Shown here: in pieces, positions 19,323-29,730 of the stretch
How the letters are laid out: the number at the start of each line of letters is the position of its first letter
Position numbering within the stretch: the stretch's first letter is position 1
NCBI RefSeq assembly: GCF_003340565.1
Contig: NZ_QPLK01000005.1
Location: forward strand, 186,001-250,000
DNA length: 64,000 bases
From: Rhodovulum sp. 12E13
Lineage (GTDB): Bacteria; Pseudomonadota; Alphaproteobacteria; Rhodobacterales; Rhodobacteraceae
Direction of reading: 5' to 3'
Notes under the pieces: model-generated
What the model was told of the DNA's origin: nothing
Seen by the model: only the letters and a program-made list of their open reading frames with translations
Databases searched by the model: none
Made by a program: the position numbers and the translations under genes

Positions 19323-19981
19323 GGGCGCTCGCCCTCGCCGTGGCCGTCGCCCTTGCCCCGGCGGCGCAGGCCCAGCAGGACGCCAGCGTCGCCCGGCCCA
19401 ATCTGCTCGCCGCCATGGGTCTGCTCGACAGCGAGGAGGCGACCGTGCGGCACCCGCGCGCCCCCGATTTCGCCATCTCGGTGCCCAGCTCCGACGAGGT
19501 CACGGCCGAGCGCCTCGACGTGCCGCAGAACGAGGATGACGTCGTCGCCGCGTGGGAGTTCCGCACGGGCGAGGGCGCCGTTGTCGAGACGCTGACCCTG
19601 ACGGTCGCGCGCATCGATCCGGCCGAGCCGGTGGTGCGCCAGTTCGCCATGGCCAACCTGCTGGTGCTGCGCAGCTACGCCGAGATCGCCCGGCAGTTTC
19701 CCGGCGCCCGACTGATCGCCTTCGGCCCCGTGGCGCGGGAAGACGGGCTGAGCGCCGTGCAGACGGTCGGCAACTTCGAGACCGGCGAAGGGCGTGCGCT
19801 GGTCTTTCGCCATGTGGGGTTGATGGCGGAAGGCCGCGAGCAGGCGCTGGTGGCCATCGTCAACATCGACCCCGAGCGGATGCCCGTGCGCTCCGACTCA
19901 GAGCTGGTCGACACCTTTGCCGGCCGCGCGCTCGGCTCGCTGCGGCTGGTCGAAGACGGCGGCGATCTGCCGGCGGACTAG
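19319..19981 (+). CDS. Hypothetical secreted protein
   Basis: I do not recognise this 220-aa protein. It has a clear signal peptide (MRALALAVAVALAPAAQAQ) and then a soluble, beta-strand-like sequence with the segment EFRTGEGAVVETLTLTVARI. No cysteine pairs or catalytic motif stand out. Start and the FMN reductase stop overlap by 4 bp, so the genes are co-translated. Its stop is one base from that of the convergent dapA. Confidence 0.72.
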   Translation: MRALALAVAVALAPAAQAQQDASVARPNLLAAMGLLDSEEATVRHPRAPDFAISVPSSDEVTAERLDVPQNEDDVVAAWEFRTGEGAVVETLTLTVARIDPAEPVVRQFAMANLLVLRSYAEIARQFPGARLIAFGPVAREDGLSAVQTVGNFETGEGRALVFRHVGLMAEGREQALVAIVNIDPERMPVRSDSELVDTFAGRALGSLRLVEDGGDLPAD

Positions 19982-19982
19982 C

Positions 19983-20864
19983 CTAGTTCAGCACGCCCGC
20001 GTGGCGCATCGCGTCGGCGATGCGCGCCTGCACCGGCGCGGTGACCCCCGTAAGGGGCAGGCGCACCTCGTCGGAGCACTTGCCGAGCAGCGCGAGCCCG
20101 TGCTTGGCCCCGGCCACGCCCGGCTCGAGGAAGATCGCCTCGTGCAGGGGCATGAGCCTGTCCTGCAACTCGAGCGCCCTTGCGTAGTCGCCGGCCAGCG
20201 TCGCCTCCTGGAACTCCGCGCAAAGCCGTGGCGCGACGTTGGCCGTGACCGAGATGCAGCCGACCCCGCCATGGGCGTTGAAACCGAGCGCCGTCGCGTC
20301 CTCGCCCGAGAGCTGCACGAAGTCGGCGCCGACATACATCCGCGTTTCCGACACGCGCGCCAGGTCGCCCGTCGCGTCCTTCACCCCGACGATGCGGGGC
20401 AGGCGGGCGAGCTCGGCCATCGTCTGGGGCGTCATGTCGACGACCGAGCGACCGGGGATGTTGTAGATCACGATCGGGATGTTCGTGGCGTCGTGCAGCG
20501 CGGTGAAATGCGCGATCATCCCCGCCTGCGTGGGCTTGTTGTAGTAGGGCGTCACCACGAGGGCGGCATCGGCGCCCACCTCCTCGGCGTGGCAAGTGAA
20601 GCGGATCGCCTCCGTCGTGTTGTTCGAGCCGGTGCCGGCGACCACGGGGATGCGGCCAGAGACCCGCGCGACCACGCGCTCGATCACCTGCTCGTGCTCC
20701 TCGTGGCTGAGCGTGGGGCTCTCGCCCGTGGTGCCGACGGGCACGATCCCGTGGCTGCCCTCGTCGATGTGCCAGTCGACCAGAGCGTCGAGCGTGGCGA
20801 AATCGACGCCGCCATCCTTGAACGGGGTCACCAGAGCGGGCAACGATCCCTTCAGTCTGTCCAT
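19983..20864 (-). CDS. dapA: 4-hydroxy-tetrahydrodipicolinate synthase
   Basis: Condenses pyruvate with aspartate semialdehyde in the lysine and meso-diaminopimelate pathway. The 293-aa TIM-barrel has [14 protein letters not shown] at residues 44-57, the catalytic tyrosine in [11 protein letters not shown] and the Schiff-base lysine in GVKDATGDL. Length and opening ([15 protein letters not shown]) are normal. Confidence 0.96.
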   Translation of the reverse strand: MDRLKGSLPALVTPFKDGGVDFATLDALVDWHIDEGSHGIVPVGTTGESPTLSHEEHEQVIERVVARVSGRIPVVAGTGSNNTTEAIRFTCHAEEVGADAALVVTPYYNKPTQAGMIAHFTALHDATNIPIVIYNIPGRSVVDMTPQTMAELARLPRIVGVKDATGDLARVSETRMYVGADFVQLSGEDATALGFNAHGGVGCISVTANVAPRLCAEFQEATLAGDYARALELQDRLMPLHEAIFLEPGVAGAKHGLALLGKCSDEVRLPLTGVTAPVQARIADAMRHAGVLN

Positions 20865-21010
20865 TCCGGCTTCCCCCTGTCGGCCACCCGAGTCGCGCCC
20901 GGTTCCCTAGCTGTCGCCGCAGCCCTTGCCAAGTTCGTGACCCGCACTGTTTCCCGGTTGCATGGCGATATGCGGCCTGTAGGGTCCGCTCGCCGCACCG
21001 GGAGGTTGAA

Positions 21011-22963
21011 TTGCGCCGTTTCGCCCTCGCCTCGTGTGTCGCCGTCTTCGCCCTCGCCGGATCCGCGCCGGCGGCCGATGCACCCGCGCCCGAGCTGGCC
21101 GACGCGATGCGGCTGGCCTTCGAGAAGGTGCGCGCCGACGACTGGCGCGCGGCCGACGTCGCCGCGCTGCCGGCGGGTGCCGTGGGGCGGGACATCGTGG
21201 AATGGTATCGCCTGCGCGACGGCGAGGGGGATTTCGAGGATTACCTGTCCTTCCTGGAGCGGCGCGCCGATTGGCCCGACCTGCTGACCATCCGCCGCAA
21301 CGCCGAGGGCGCGATCCGGCCCGAGACGCGGCCCGAGGCGGTGCTCGCCTTCTTCGCCGGTCACGAGCCCGCCACGGGCTCGGGCGTGGTGCGGCTGGTT
21401 TCGGCGCACGAGTCGCTGGGCCACACGGGCGATGCGATGGCGACCGCCGTGAAGGCGTGGCTGACCCTGCCGCTTGGCGCCGGGGCCGAGGCCGAGCTCC
21501 TGTCACGCTATGCCGACGAACTCGCGCCGTTCCACGAACAGCGCATGGACGCGATGCTGTGGGCCGGCAACGAGAGCGCGTGGCGCCGCATGATCGGCCG
21601 GGTCGACGAGGGCTGGCTGCGGCTGGCCGAGGCGCGGCAGGCGCTCGATGCGCAGGCGCCCGGGGTCGACGCGCGGATCGAGGCGGTTCCGGCCGCGTTG
21701 CAGGACCACCCGGGCCTCGCCTACGAGCGGTTCAACTGGCGGGCGCGCAAGGGGCGGCGCGAGGATGCCATCGCGCTGATGCTCGAGCGCTCCACTGGCC
21801 CCGAGGCGCTGGGCCGGCCCGAGCGCTGGGCCAACTGGCGGCGCATCTACGCGCGGATGCTGATGCGCGAGGGGGCCGCGCTCGAGGCCTATACCCTTGC
21901 GAGCCGGCACTTTCTCGTCGAGGGGGCGCATTTTGCCGATCTCGAGTGGCTCTCGGGCTTTCTCGCGCTGCGCTTCCTCGACGACCCCGAGCTTGCGCTG
22001 TTCCACTTCGACCGGTTCGCCATGGCCGTGGAGACGCCGATCAGCCTGGGCCGCGCCGGCTACTGGCGGGGCCGCGCCTACGAGGCGCTGGGCGAGGAGG
22101 AGAACGCCGAGACGGCCTATCGCGCGGGTGCCGAGCACCAGACGAGCTTTTACGGGCTCCTCGCGGCCGAGGCCGCGGGCGTGGACCTTGATCCGGCGCT
22201 GAGCGGCGGAGAGGAGTTTCCCACCTTCGACGAGGCCGGGCTGGCCGACAACAGCGTGTGGCAGGCGGCCGATCTCTTCCTCGCCGGGGGCGAGCCGTGG
22301 CGGGCCGAGCAGTTCCTCCGCCACCTTGGCCGGACCCTCCCGCGCGAGGCCGCGGGCGCCGTCGCCGACGTGCTGCTCGGGCGGGGCGAGGCGCATATCG
22401 CGCTTCGCATGGCCAAGGCCGCGGCCGGGGAGGGAAGGGTGCTGCATGCGGCCTACTTCCCCATAGCCGAGGGGTTCGACGGCGATCTGCCGGTCGAACG
22501 CGCCCTCGCCCTCGCCGTGGCCCGCCGCGAAAGCGAGTTCGATCCCGTGGTTGTCAGCCCGGCCGGGGCGCGCGGGATCATGCAGCTCATGCCCGGCACG
22601 GCCAGCGACGTGAGCCGCGAGCTGGGCCTCTCCTATTCGCGTGATGGCCTGACGGAGGACGCGGCCTACAACGTGCGCCTCGGCACCGCCTATCTCGCCG
22701 GGCTGATCGACTCGTTCGGGCCGGCGCCGGTGCTCGTCGCCGTGGGTTACAACGCGGGGCCGGGCCGTGCGATCGACTGGCGCGCGACCTTCGGCGACCC
22801 GCGTGACGAAAGCGTCGATCTCGTCGACTGGATCGAGCTGATCCCGTTCCGCGAGACGCGCAACTACGTCATGCGCGTCACCGAATCGGTCATGGTCTAC
22901 CGCGCCCGCCTGTCGGGCGAGACCGGCCCGGTGCGGATGCTCGACTACCTGCGCAACGGATAG
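21011..22963 (+). CDS. Soluble lytic murein transglycosylase (Slt70 type)
   Basis: Periplasmic peptidoglycan-cleaving enzyme. The 650-aa precursor has a signal peptide (residues 1-22). A long alpha-helical superhelix follows, rich in repeated Ala/Glu/Leu/Arg. The C-terminal SLT domain has the catalytic glutamate in ARRESEFDP, then GIMQLMPGTA and VGYNAGPGRA. The start is a TTG at 21011, chosen because GGAGG lies five bases upstream and the signal peptide begins there; no ATG is nearby. Confidence 0.93.
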   Translation: MRRFALASCVAVFALAGSAPAADAPAPELADAMRLAFEKVRADDWRAADVAALPAGAVGRDIVEWYRLRDGEGDFEDYLSFLERRADWPDLLTIRRNAEGAIRPETRPEAVLAFFAGHEPATGSGVVRLVSAHESLGHTGDAMATAVKAWLTLPLGAGAEAELLSRYADELAPFHEQRMDAMLWAGNESAWRRMIGRVDEGWLRLAEARQALDAQAPGVDARIEAVPAALQDHPGLAYERFNWRARKGRREDAIALMLERSTGPEALGRPERWANWRRIYARMLMREGAALEAYTLASRHFLVEGAHFADLEWLSGFLALRFLDDPELALFHFDRFAMAVETPISLGRAGYWRGRAYEALGEEENAETAYRAGAEHQTSFYGLLAAEAAGVDLDPALSGGEEFPTFDEAGLADNSVWQAADLFLAGGEPWRAEQFLRHLGRTLPREAAGAVADVLLGRGEAHIALRMAKAAAGEGRVLHAAYFPIAEGFDGDLPVERALALAVARRESEFDPVVVSPAGARGIMQLMPGTASDVSRELGLSYSRDGLTEDAAYNVRLGTAYLAGLIDSFGPAPVLVAVGYNAGPGRAIDWRATFGDPRDESVDLVDWIELIPFRETRNYVMRVTESVMVYRARLSGETGPVRMLDYLRNG

Positions 22964-23019
22964 CGCGACATCGCCGGGCGAGGGGTCGGGCGACCGCAGG
23001 CGGGCCGGTCCCACCGCCC

Positions 23020-23145
23020 TCACTCGGGGGCCGCCGTGCCCTCCTCGGTGGTCGTCTCGCCGCCGCCGTCGCCCACGGCCTCGTCTTCCTCGTTGCACGC
23101 CGCGAGGGCGAGCATGACGAACACGCCCAGGATCAACCGTTTCAT
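23020..23145 (-). CDS. Small lipoprotein, 41 aa
   Basis: A short ORF in the 371-bp gap between the transglycosylase and hslV. It encodes MKRLILGVFVMLALAAC (a textbook lipoprotein signal with lipobox LAAC, cysteine 17). An acidic, Thr/Gly/Glu-rich tail of 24 residues follows. AAGGAG lies 8 bases upstream of the ATG at 23145. No function can be inferred; size and layout recall small entericidin-like lipoproteins, but without sequence identity I can claim. Confidence 0.68.
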   Translation of the reverse strand: MKRLILGVFVMLALAACNEEDEAVGDGGGETTTEEGTAAPE

Positions 23146-23284
23146 CGTCGTGTCTCCTTGTCCGGACAGCGCCCATGATCATACGTCACCGCCACGCCGC
23201 CGTTCCGCGCAATTCCCACGCCCGGCCGGGCGCCGGCGAAGACCTGCCGACCGGCCGCGCGGCATCGGCGACGGGCCGCTCCGG

Positions 23285-23313
23285 TTGTGCGCCGCTCCGG
23301 GCAGGGCCATATA
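23285..23313 (+). promoter_or_regulatory. Candidate RpoH (heat-shock sigma factor) promoter of hslV
   Basis: TTGTGC at 23285-23290, 14 bases, then GGCCATATA at 23305-23313. This resembles the heat-shock pattern CTTGAA-N13/14-CCCCATNTA. It would start transcription about 15 bases before the hslV ATG. hslVU is a classic heat-shock operon. Confidence 0.5.
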
Positions 23314-23334
23314 GCGGCCCGGATGGAGGTGCGC

Positions 23335-23901
23335 ATGGACAGACGCGAGTTTCCCGGCTGGCACGGCACGACGATCATCGGCGTCCGCCGCGGCGGCGAG
23401 GTCGTGATTGCCGGCGACGGGCAGGTGAGCATGGGCGACACGGTGATGAAGGGCACCGCCCGCAAGGTGCGCCGACTCTCGCCCGGCGGCTCGGATGTGG
23501 TGGCGGGCTTCGCCGGCTCGACCGCCGACGCCTTCGCGCTGCTCGAGCGTCTCGAGACCAAGCTCGAGTCCGCGCCCGGCCAGCTCCAGCGCGCCTGCGT
23601 CGAGCTGGCGAAGGACTGGCGCACCGACAAGTACCTGCAGAAGCTTGAGGCGATGCTCATCGTCACCGACGGGGCGCAGATGTATGTCGTCACCGGCGCC
23701 GGCGACGTGCTCGAGCCCGAGCACGACGTCGCCGCCATCGGATCGGGGGGCAACTACGCGCTCGCCGCCGCCCGCGGGCTGGCCGAAAAGACCGATCTTT
23801 CGGCGGAGGAGATCGCGCGTCAGGCCATGGCCATCGCCGCCGACATCTGCGTCTACACCAACGGCAACCTGACGGTGGAGACGATCAGGGGCGCGGCGTG
23901 A
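23335..23901 (+). CDS. hslV: ATP-dependent protease proteolytic subunit HslV
   Basis: Peptidase subunit of the HslVU protease. The 188-aa protein reads [20 protein letters not shown]; by homology the catalytic threonine is T12, exposed after removal of 11 residues, a longer propeptide than in E. coli. Conserved [22 protein letters not shown] (in two parts [13 protein letters not shown] and GTARKVRRL) and [15 protein letters not shown] follow. Start at 23335 is supported by GGAGG five bases upstream; in-frame upstream codons exist but lack HslV similarity. Confidence 0.95.
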   Translation: MDRREFPGWHGTTIIGVRRGGEVVIAGDGQVSMGDTVMKGTARKVRRLSPGGSDVVAGFAGSTADAFALLERLETKLESAPGQLQRACVELAKDWRTDKYLQKLEAMLIVTDGAQMYVVTGAGDVLEPEHDVAAIGSGGNYALAAARGLAEKTDLSAEEIARQAMAIAADICVYTNGNLTVETIRGAA

Positions 23902-24977
23902 GCCTGTCCCGCGACGATTTGCGCGCAGCCGTCGCCGCCGGCATGATCTCCGAGGCGCAGGCGGCCTCGGTGCTTGCGCTGTCCGAGGCGCGGGCCGGGG
24001 TGCGCGAGCGGATGGAGGGGCGCGACGAGCCGTTCGAGCTGTTCCGCGGCTTCAACGAGATCTTCATCGTCGTGGGCCTCGTCATTCTCTACGCCGGCTG
24101 GATGGGCGTCACCGGCCTGTCGGCCGCCACGTCGCTCGGCCCCACGGGCCTGAGCTTCGCGATCTATGCCGCGATCACCATGGCCGTCTCGGCCGGCCTC
24201 GCCGGATACTTCACCCTCCGCCGCCGGATGGTCGCGCCGTCCATCGCATTGACGGTCATGTTCGGCCTTGCCGCGCTGCAGCTGGGCGCGAGCCTCGGCT
24301 GGCAGGTCGGGCTGAACTTCCAGCAGCGGGCGGTGTTCACCGCGGGCCTCGCCACAATGGCGATGCTGGGCTGGTACGGCGTGTTCCGCATCCCCTTCTC
24401 GATGGCGCTGGTGGCGCTCGGTGTCTTCGCCACGGCGGGCGCGGCGCTGATCGTGCAGGGCGCGGGCCTGCCCCGCCCGCAGGAGCTGTTCCTGCTGTCG
24501 GCAGACGGGCCTTTCGCGGCGCTGACCATCGTGCTCGGCCTGATCGGTCTCGCCGTGGCGCTCGCCTTCGACATGTCCGACCCGCACCGCGTGACGCGCC
24601 GCTCCGCCACCGGATTCTGGCTGCATGTCGTCGCCGCGCCCGCCATCGTCAACACTGTCGCGCTGACCCTGTTCACGGACGGAAGCCGCGGCGCGGTGAT
24701 GGCCCTCATGGCCTTCCTCGCGGCCATGGCGCTGTTCGCGCTGGTCATCGACCGACGCTCGTTCATCGTGGCAGGCGTCGGCTACGTCGTGGCGCTGTCG
24801 CTCGGCGTGCTCGAGGACAGCGCGATGCTGGCCATCCTGCTTCTCGGGCTCGCCCTCGTCCTGCTCGGGGCCGGGTGGGAACAGATGCGCGGCAGCCTGA
24901 TGCGCGCGCTTCCCCGCTTTCCCGGCAAGGATCGCCTGCCGCCCTGGACCCTTCTCGACGAAAGACCCCCCGCATGA
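23898..24977 (+). CDS. Multispanning membrane protein between hslV and hslU
   Basis: I do not recognise the family with certainty; length and layout resemble DUF2157-like bacterial membrane proteins. The 359-aa product has a soluble N-terminal helix region (residues 1-45, [21 protein letters not shown], a pattern seen in such proteins) and about nine to ten hydrophobic segments from residue 55 onward. It overlaps hslV by 4 bp (GTGA) and hslU by 4 bp (ATGA), so all three should be translated together, which ties its expression to heat shock. Confidence 0.8.
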   Translation: MSLSRDDLRAAVAAGMISEAQAASVLALSEARAGVRERMEGRDEPFELFRGFNEIFIVVGLVILYAGWMGVTGLSAATSLGPTGLSFAIYAAITMAVSAGLAGYFTLRRRMVAPSIALTVMFGLAALQLGASLGWQVGLNFQQRAVFTAGLATMAMLGWYGVFRIPFSMALVALGVFATAGAALIVQGAGLPRPQELFLLSADGPFAALTIVLGLIGLAVALAFDMSDPHRVTRRSATGFWLHVVAAPAIVNTVALTLFTDGSRGAVMALMAFLAAMALFALVIDRRSFIVAGVGYVVALSLGVLEDSAMLAILLLGLALVLLGAGWEQMRGSLMRALPRFPGKDRLPPWTLLDERPPA

Positions 24978-26275
24978 CAGACCTGACCCCTCGAGAGATC
25001 GTCTCGGAGCTCGACCGTTTCATCATCGGCCAGCAGGAGGCCAAGCGCGCCGTCGCCGTCGCCCTGCGCTCGCGCTGGCGCCGCCGGCAGCTCGACCCCG
25101 CCCTGCGCGAAGAAGTCTACCCCAAGAACATCCTGATGATCGGCCCCACCGGCGTCGGCAAGACCGAGATCTCGCGCCGCCTCGCCAGGCTCGCCCGCGC
25201 GCCCTTCGTCAAGGTGGAGGCGACCAAGTTCACCGAGGTCGGCTATGTCGGCCGCGACGTCGAGCAGATCGTGCGTGATCTCGTCGACGCCTCCATCGCC
25301 ATGACCCGCGAGCACATGCGCGAAGACGTCAAGGCCCGCGCCCACCAGAACGCCGAGGACCGCGTGATCGAGGCCATCGCCGGCGAGAACGCCCGCGAGC
25401 AGACGCGCGAAATGTTCCGCGCCAAGCTCAAGCGCGGCGAGCTCGACGACCACGAGATCGAGCTCGACCTTGCCGAATCCGCCCCTTCGATGCCGATGAT
25501 GGAGATTCCGGGCCAGCCCGGCATGGGCGGCATGAACCTCGGCGACCTCTTCGGAAAGGCGTTCGGCCAGCGGACGGTGCGCAAGAAGCTGACCGTGCGC
25601 GACAGCTACGAGGTGCTGATCCAGGAAGAGGCCGACAAGCTGCTCGACGACGAGCAGGTCAAGCAGGCGGCGCTCACCGCGGTTCAGGAGAACGGTATCG
25701 TCTTCCTCGACGAGATCGACAAGGTGGCAACCCGTCAGGATACGCGCGGCGGCGAGGTGAGCCGCGAGGGGGTGCAGCGCGACCTCTTGCCCCTGATCGA
25801 GGGCACGACGGTGAGCACCAAGCACGGCCCGGTCAAGACCGACCACATCCTGTTCATCGCCTCGGGCGCCTTCCACATCGCCAAGCCGTCCGACCTGCTG
25901 CCGGAGCTTCAGGGCCGCCTGCCCATTCGCGTCGAGTTGCGCGCCCTGACCGAGGCCGACTTCGTGCGCATCCTCGAAGAGACCGACAACGCCCTGACCC
26001 GCCAGTATGCCGCTCTGATGAAGGCCGAGGACGTGACGGTGGAGTTCACCGAAGACGGCATCGCCGCGCTCGCCCGCATCGCGGCCGAGGTGAACCAGTC
26101 GGTCGAGAACATCGGCGCGCGGCGCCTCTACACGGTGATGGAGCGCGTCTTCGAAGAGCTGTCGTTCACCGCGCCCGACCGCGCCGGAGAGACGGTCAAG
26201 GTCGATGCCGCCTTCGTCGAGCAGAATATCGGCGAGTTGGCCAGGTCGGCAGATCTCAGCCGCTACGTGCTCTGA
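24974..26275 (+). CDS. hslU: HslU, ATPase subunit of the HslVU protease
   Basis: AAA+ unfoldase that feeds substrates to HslV. The 433-aa protein opens [19 protein letters not shown] and has Walker [10 protein letters not shown], the [14 protein letters not shown] pore-loop block, Walker [11 protein letters not shown], and the C-terminal LSRYVL tail that docks into HslV. An insertion (I) domain rich in Met/Gly lies at about residues 140-190. Start at 24974 overlaps the upstream membrane-protein stop. Confidence 0.97.
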   Translation: MTDLTPREIVSELDRFIIGQQEAKRAVAVALRSRWRRRQLDPALREEVYPKNILMIGPTGVGKTEISRRLARLARAPFVKVEATKFTEVGYVGRDVEQIVRDLVDASIAMTREHMREDVKARAHQNAEDRVIEAIAGENAREQTREMFRAKLKRGELDDHEIELDLAESAPSMPMMEIPGQPGMGGMNLGDLFGKAFGQRTVRKKLTVRDSYEVLIQEEADKLLDDEQVKQAALTAVQENGIVFLDEIDKVATRQDTRGGEVSREGVQRDLLPLIEGTTVSTKHGPVKTDHILFIASGAFHIAKPSDLLPELQGRLPIRVELRALTEADFVRILEETDNALTRQYAALMKAEDVTVEFTEDGIAALARIAAEVNQSVENIGARRLYTVMERVFEELSFTAPDRAGETVKVDAAFVEQNIGELARSADLSRYVL

Positions 26276-26289
26276 GGGGCGGCGGCTCC

Positions 26290-26355
26290 ATCATCTTGGC
26301 CGAAATACTCCGGGGGAGGCGGCCCGGAACGGGCCGACGGGGGCAGCGCCCCCTG
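26290..26355. repeat. Rhodobacterales-type intergenic repeat with two hairpins (copy 1)
   Basis: Between convergent hslU and glmM. On the - strand it reads CCGGAGTATTTCGGCCAAGA, resembling copy 2 near 29731. Two GC hairpins accompany it: GGCCCG/CGGGCC (26321-26335, loop GAA) and GGGGGC/GCCCCC (26339-26353, loop AGC). It is well placed as a bidirectional transcription barrier, though no T-tract is present. Confidence 0.65.
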
Positions 26356-26369
26356 CGCCCATCGCCGCC

Positions 26370-27713
26370 TCACGCCGCCGCTTCGACCGCCGCGACCACC
26401 TCGCCCAGCACGGCGCCCAGCAGCGCCTCGTCCTCGCACTCGCCCATGACGCGAATCAGCGGCTCGGTGCCCGACTTGCGGATCAGAAGGCGCCCCTTCG
26501 CGCCCATCCGCGCCTCGGCATCCGCGATGGCGGCCTGCACCGCAGCCTGCTCGAGCGGCGCCGCGCCGGGGGCGAAACGCACGTTTCTCAGCATCTGCGG
26601 CACCGTCTCGAAATTCGACGCCAGTTCCGAGGCGCGCCGCCCCGTCTCGACCATCGCCGCGAGGAATTGCAGCGCCGCGATCAGCCCGTCGCCCGTGGTG
26701 GCGTAGTCGGTCATCACGATGTGGCCCGACTGCTCGCCGCCGAGGTTCCAGCCGCCCGCCCGCATCCGCTCCACCACGTAGCGGTCGCCGACCGGCGTCC
26801 GCTCCAGCCGCAGGCCGCGCCCCTCGAGGAACCGCTCGAGCCCGAGGTTCGACATCACCGTGGCCACGAGCGTGCCCTCGCGCAGCCGCTGCTGCTGGGC
26901 CCAGCGCGCGGCGAGCAGCGCCATGATCTGGTCGCCGTCGGCCACGCGGCCGGTTTCATCGAGCACCATCAGACGGTCGGCGTCGCCGTCGAGGCACAGG
27001 CCGATATCGGCGCGATACTGCACCACCGCCTTCGCCGCCGCCTCGACATTGGTCGAGCCGCACCCTTCGTTGATGTTGAGCCCGTCGGGCGACACGCCGA
27101 TCTCGATCAGCTCCGCCCCCAGCTCCCACAGCACCTGCGGCGCGGTGCGGTAGGCTGCCCCGTTGGCGCAGTCGATCACCACCCGCAGGCCGGCGAGCGA
27201 CCGGTCGGGCGGAAAGCTCGCCTTGGCCCGCTCGACATAGCGGAAGCGCCCGTCGTCGATCCGTTTCGCCCTCCCGATGTTCTGCGCCTGCGCGGGCTCG
27301 ACCCCGCTGTCGACCAGCGCCTCGATCTCGGCCTCGGCGGCGTCCGACAGCTTGTAGCCGTCAGGCCCGAAGAACTTGATGCCGTTGTCGTGGTGCGGGT
27401 TGTGGCTCGCCGAGATCATGATGCCGAGGTCGGCCCGCATCGACCGCGTCAGGTATCCTACCGCCGGCGTCGGCACCGGCCCGAGCAGCAGCACGTTCAT
27501 CCCCGTGCTCGTCAGCCCCGCCGTCAGAGCGTTCTCGAACATGTAGCCCGACAGGCGCGTGTCCTTGCCGATCACGACGCGGTGCTCCTCGCTCGCGTCC
27601 TGGCGGAAGTAGCGGCCGGCCGCCGCGCCGAGGCGCAGCGCCATCCCTGCGGTCATCGGGTGGGTGTTGGCGCGTCCGCGCACGCCGTCGGTGCCGAAAA
27701 GCGTCCGGTTCAT
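26370..27713 (-). CDS. glmM: Phosphoglucosamine mutase
   Basis: Converts glucosamine-6-phosphate to glucosamine-1-phosphate for UDP-GlcNAc and so peptidoglycan and LPS synthesis. The 447-aa protein opens [13 protein letters not shown]. The phosphoserine is in [18 protein letters not shown], the metal-binding loop is DGDADRLM, and the sugar-binding [12 protein letters not shown] is near the C-terminus. It starts inside the folP stop (4-bp overlap). Confidence 0.96.
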   Translation of the reverse strand: MNRTLFGTDGVRGRANTHPMTAGMALRLGAAAGRYFRQDASEEHRVVIGKDTRLSGYMFENALTAGLTSTGMNVLLLGPVPTPAVGYLTRSMRADLGIMISASHNPHHDNGIKFFGPDGYKLSDAAEAEIEALVDSGVEPAQAQNIGRAKRIDDGRFRYVERAKASFPPDRSLAGLRVVIDCANGAAYRTAPQVLWELGAELIEIGVSPDGLNINEGCGSTNVEAAAKAVVQYRADIGLCLDGDADRLMVLDETGRVADGDQIMALLAARWAQQQRLREGTLVATVMSNLGLERFLEGRGLRLERTPVGDRYVVERMRAGGWNLGGEQSGHIVMTDYATTGDGLIAALQFLAAMVETGRRASELASNFETVPQMLRNVRFAPGAAPLEQAAVQAAIADAEARMGAKGRLLIRKSGTEPLIRVMGECEDEALLGAVLGEVVAAVEAAA

Positions 27714-28729
27714 GGCCTGTCCTCGTCCCACGACCCCTGCGTCGCTGCCCGCCAGAGCGCCAGCGCCTGTGCCGTCTCGCTCGTATCATGGACGCGCAGA
27801 ACCTGCACGCCCTGCGCCGCGCAGGCCAGCGCCACGGCGACCGAGCCGGGTGCGCGCGGCCGGCCGCCGCCGGCGCCCGAGATCGTGCCGATGAAGCGCT
27901 TGCGCGAGGCGCCCACGAGGACAGGGCAGCCCAGCCCGTGGAACAGCGAGACGCGGCCCAGAAGCGCGAGGTTGTGCGCCAGCGTCTTTCCGAAGCCGAT
28001 GCCGGGGTCGACGAGGATGCGCTCGCGGTCGATGCCCGCCGCCTCGGCCGCGGACACGCGCGCGGCGAGCCAGTCGAAGATGTCGAGCAGAACGTCGTCG
28101 TAGCGGGGGTCGTCCTGCATCGTCTCGGGGCCGCCTTGCGCGTGCATCAGGCAGAGGGGCACGCCCGCCTCCGCCACCAGCGCGGCCATGCCCGCATCGA
28201 AGGACAGTGCCGAGACGTCGTTGACCATGGCGGCCCCGGCCCCCAGCGCCGCCCGCGCCACACCCGCCTTCCGCGTGTCGATGGAGAGGGGCCGCGGCCC
28301 CCCCGCGAGTCCCCGGATCACGGGCAGAACCCGCGCCATCTCTTCCTCCACCGGCACCTCGCGGGCGCCGGGGCGGGTGGATTCGCCACCGATGTCGATC
28401 AGGTCGACGTCGTCTGCCATTGCCCGGCCGGCCGCGATCGCCACCTCCGCCTCCGCGTGCACGCCCCCGTCGGAAAAGCTGTCGGGCGTGACGTTGAGGA
28501 TGCCCATCAGCCGGGGCCTGTCCCAGCCGGGCCCCATCAGCGCCGGCCGGGGCGCGGTCAGCCGCGCGCGCCAGTCTCCGGGCAGCGCCTCGACGGGCTC
28601 GACCTGCGGCGCCTGTCCCCGCTCCAGGACCTCGACATGGGTAAACCAGGCCCAGCCCCCGGCAAGCGTCGGCGCATTGTCGGGTCGCGCGGGGCCTACC
28701 TGCGGCAATGGCCGCCAATAGGTCGTCAC
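27710..28729 (-). CDS. folP: Dihydropteroate synthase
   Basis: Joins p-aminobenzoate to the pterin pyrophosphate in folate synthesis; the sulfonamide target. The 339-aa protein has the signature [15 protein letters not shown] at about residues 75-89, then [11 protein letters not shown] and [21 protein letters not shown] and ASRKRFIG complete the family set. The N-terminal ~70 residues ([10 protein letters not shown]...) extend beyond the minimal enzyme. The GTG start at 28729 overlaps the folB stop (GTGA). Confidence 0.94.
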   Translation of the reverse strand: MTTYWRPLPQVGPARPDNAPTLAGGWAWFTHVEVLERGQAPQVEPVEALPGDWRARLTAPRPALMGPGWDRPRLMGILNVTPDSFSDGGVHAEAEVAIAAGRAMADDVDLIDIGGESTRPGAREVPVEEEMARVLPVIRGLAGGPRPLSIDTRKAGVARAALGAGAAMVNDVSALSFDAGMAALVAEAGVPLCLMHAQGGPETMQDDPRYDDVLLDIFDWLAARVSAAEAAGIDRERILVDPGIGFGKTLAHNLALLGRVSLFHGLGCPVLVGASRKRFIGTISGAGGGRPRAPGSVAVALACAAQGVQVLRVHDTSETAQALALWRAATQGSWDEDRP

Positions 28730-29646
28730 AGCGCCAGCTCCCCGTCCAGCGCCACCGTCTCGCCCCCCGGCACGGGCGCGCCGAGGCCCAGCAGGCGTGC
28801 CGCGCCGAGCAGCCCCCCGAGCCAGGCGGCGATCGCCGGCGCGTCCTCTGCCCCGGCCTCCGGCGCCTCGACCGCGTCGAGCACGATCTTCGAGGGCGCC
28901 CAGACCACGATGCGCCCCCCGGCGATGGCGTGAGCGATCTCGGTGCGCGTCTCGACCACCACGCAGCGACGGTCGCGGCCGGCCAGCACCCAGGCGTTCT
29001 GCTCCAGCGCCAGAAGGTCGATCCGCGCCTGCGGCATCGGATGGGCCGAGCGGGGCCGGGGCAGGTCGGGCAGCCCCACCGTCAGCACCACCGGCCAGCC
29101 CTGCGCCTCGAGCTGATCGAGCCAGCGCGGCAGCCGCGCATCCCCGATCGCCGCGTTCGACAGGTGCACCACCAGCGGCCGTGCCTCGGCCCCCGCGATC
29201 ACCGTCTCGGGCAGCGCGGCCGCCCCCTCCGCCTCGGCCCGCCGCTCGATCTCCACGCCCAGCGCATGCGGGCCGCGGTCGAGCTTCTCGATCCGCACGA
29301 AGACGCGCCGCGCCATCGGCTCGGTCAGCACCAGCGCCGCCACCCGCTCGGCGAGCGTCTCCAGGAGGTTCAGCCGCTCCTCGCCCAGCGCCCGGTCGAT
29401 CGCCGCTACCAGCGTGTCGTAAGACAGGATGCGGTCGACATCGTCCGACAGGTCGCCCCGCGGCCGCCCTACCTCCACCACCACGTCGAAGCGCAGCCGC
29501 TGCGGCGCGCCCCGTTCCTCCTGGAACGCGCCGATCTCCACCGATCGGACATGTTCGCGCAGCGAGATACGGTCGCGCGAGGGGGCGCCCGGAGCGCCGG
29601 CGCGCGCCTCGAGCGGAGAGAATGCAGTGGCGAGATCCCGTGTCAT
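28726..29646 (-). CDS. folB: Dihydroneopterin aldolase with C-terminal extension
   Basis: Folate-pathway aldolase. The 306-aa product is about twice the size of a minimal FolB (~120 aa). The FolB fold is in the N-terminal half (RISLREHVRSVEIGAFQEE, RFDVVVEV, LSYDTLVAAIDRAL, LLETLAERVAALVL). The C-terminal ~150 residues form a second region with VVHLSNAAIGDARLPRWL that I cannot assign. Operon folB-folP-glmM is linked by 4-bp overlaps, so the unusual length is real and not a frame artefact. Confidence 0.85.
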   Translation of the reverse strand: MTRDLATAFSPLEARAGAPGAPSRDRISLREHVRSVEIGAFQEERGAPQRLRFDVVVEVGRPRGDLSDDVDRILSYDTLVAAIDRALGEERLNLLETLAERVAALVLTEPMARRVFVRIEKLDRGPHALGVEIERRAEAEGAAALPETVIAGAEARPLVVHLSNAAIGDARLPRWLDQLEAQGWPVVLTVGLPDLPRPRSAHPMPQARIDLLALEQNAWVLAGRDRRCVVVETRTEIAHAIAGGRIVVWAPSKIVLDAVEAPEAGAEDAPAIAAWLGGLLGAARLLGLGAPVPGGETVALDGELAL

Positions 29647-29730
29647 GCAGCGCTCCCTGCCATGGACACCGCGCCCCTTCCAGCCCGGCGAACGACGCGA
29701 CACGGCCCGAAACCGGCCCGTCCCTTCTTC

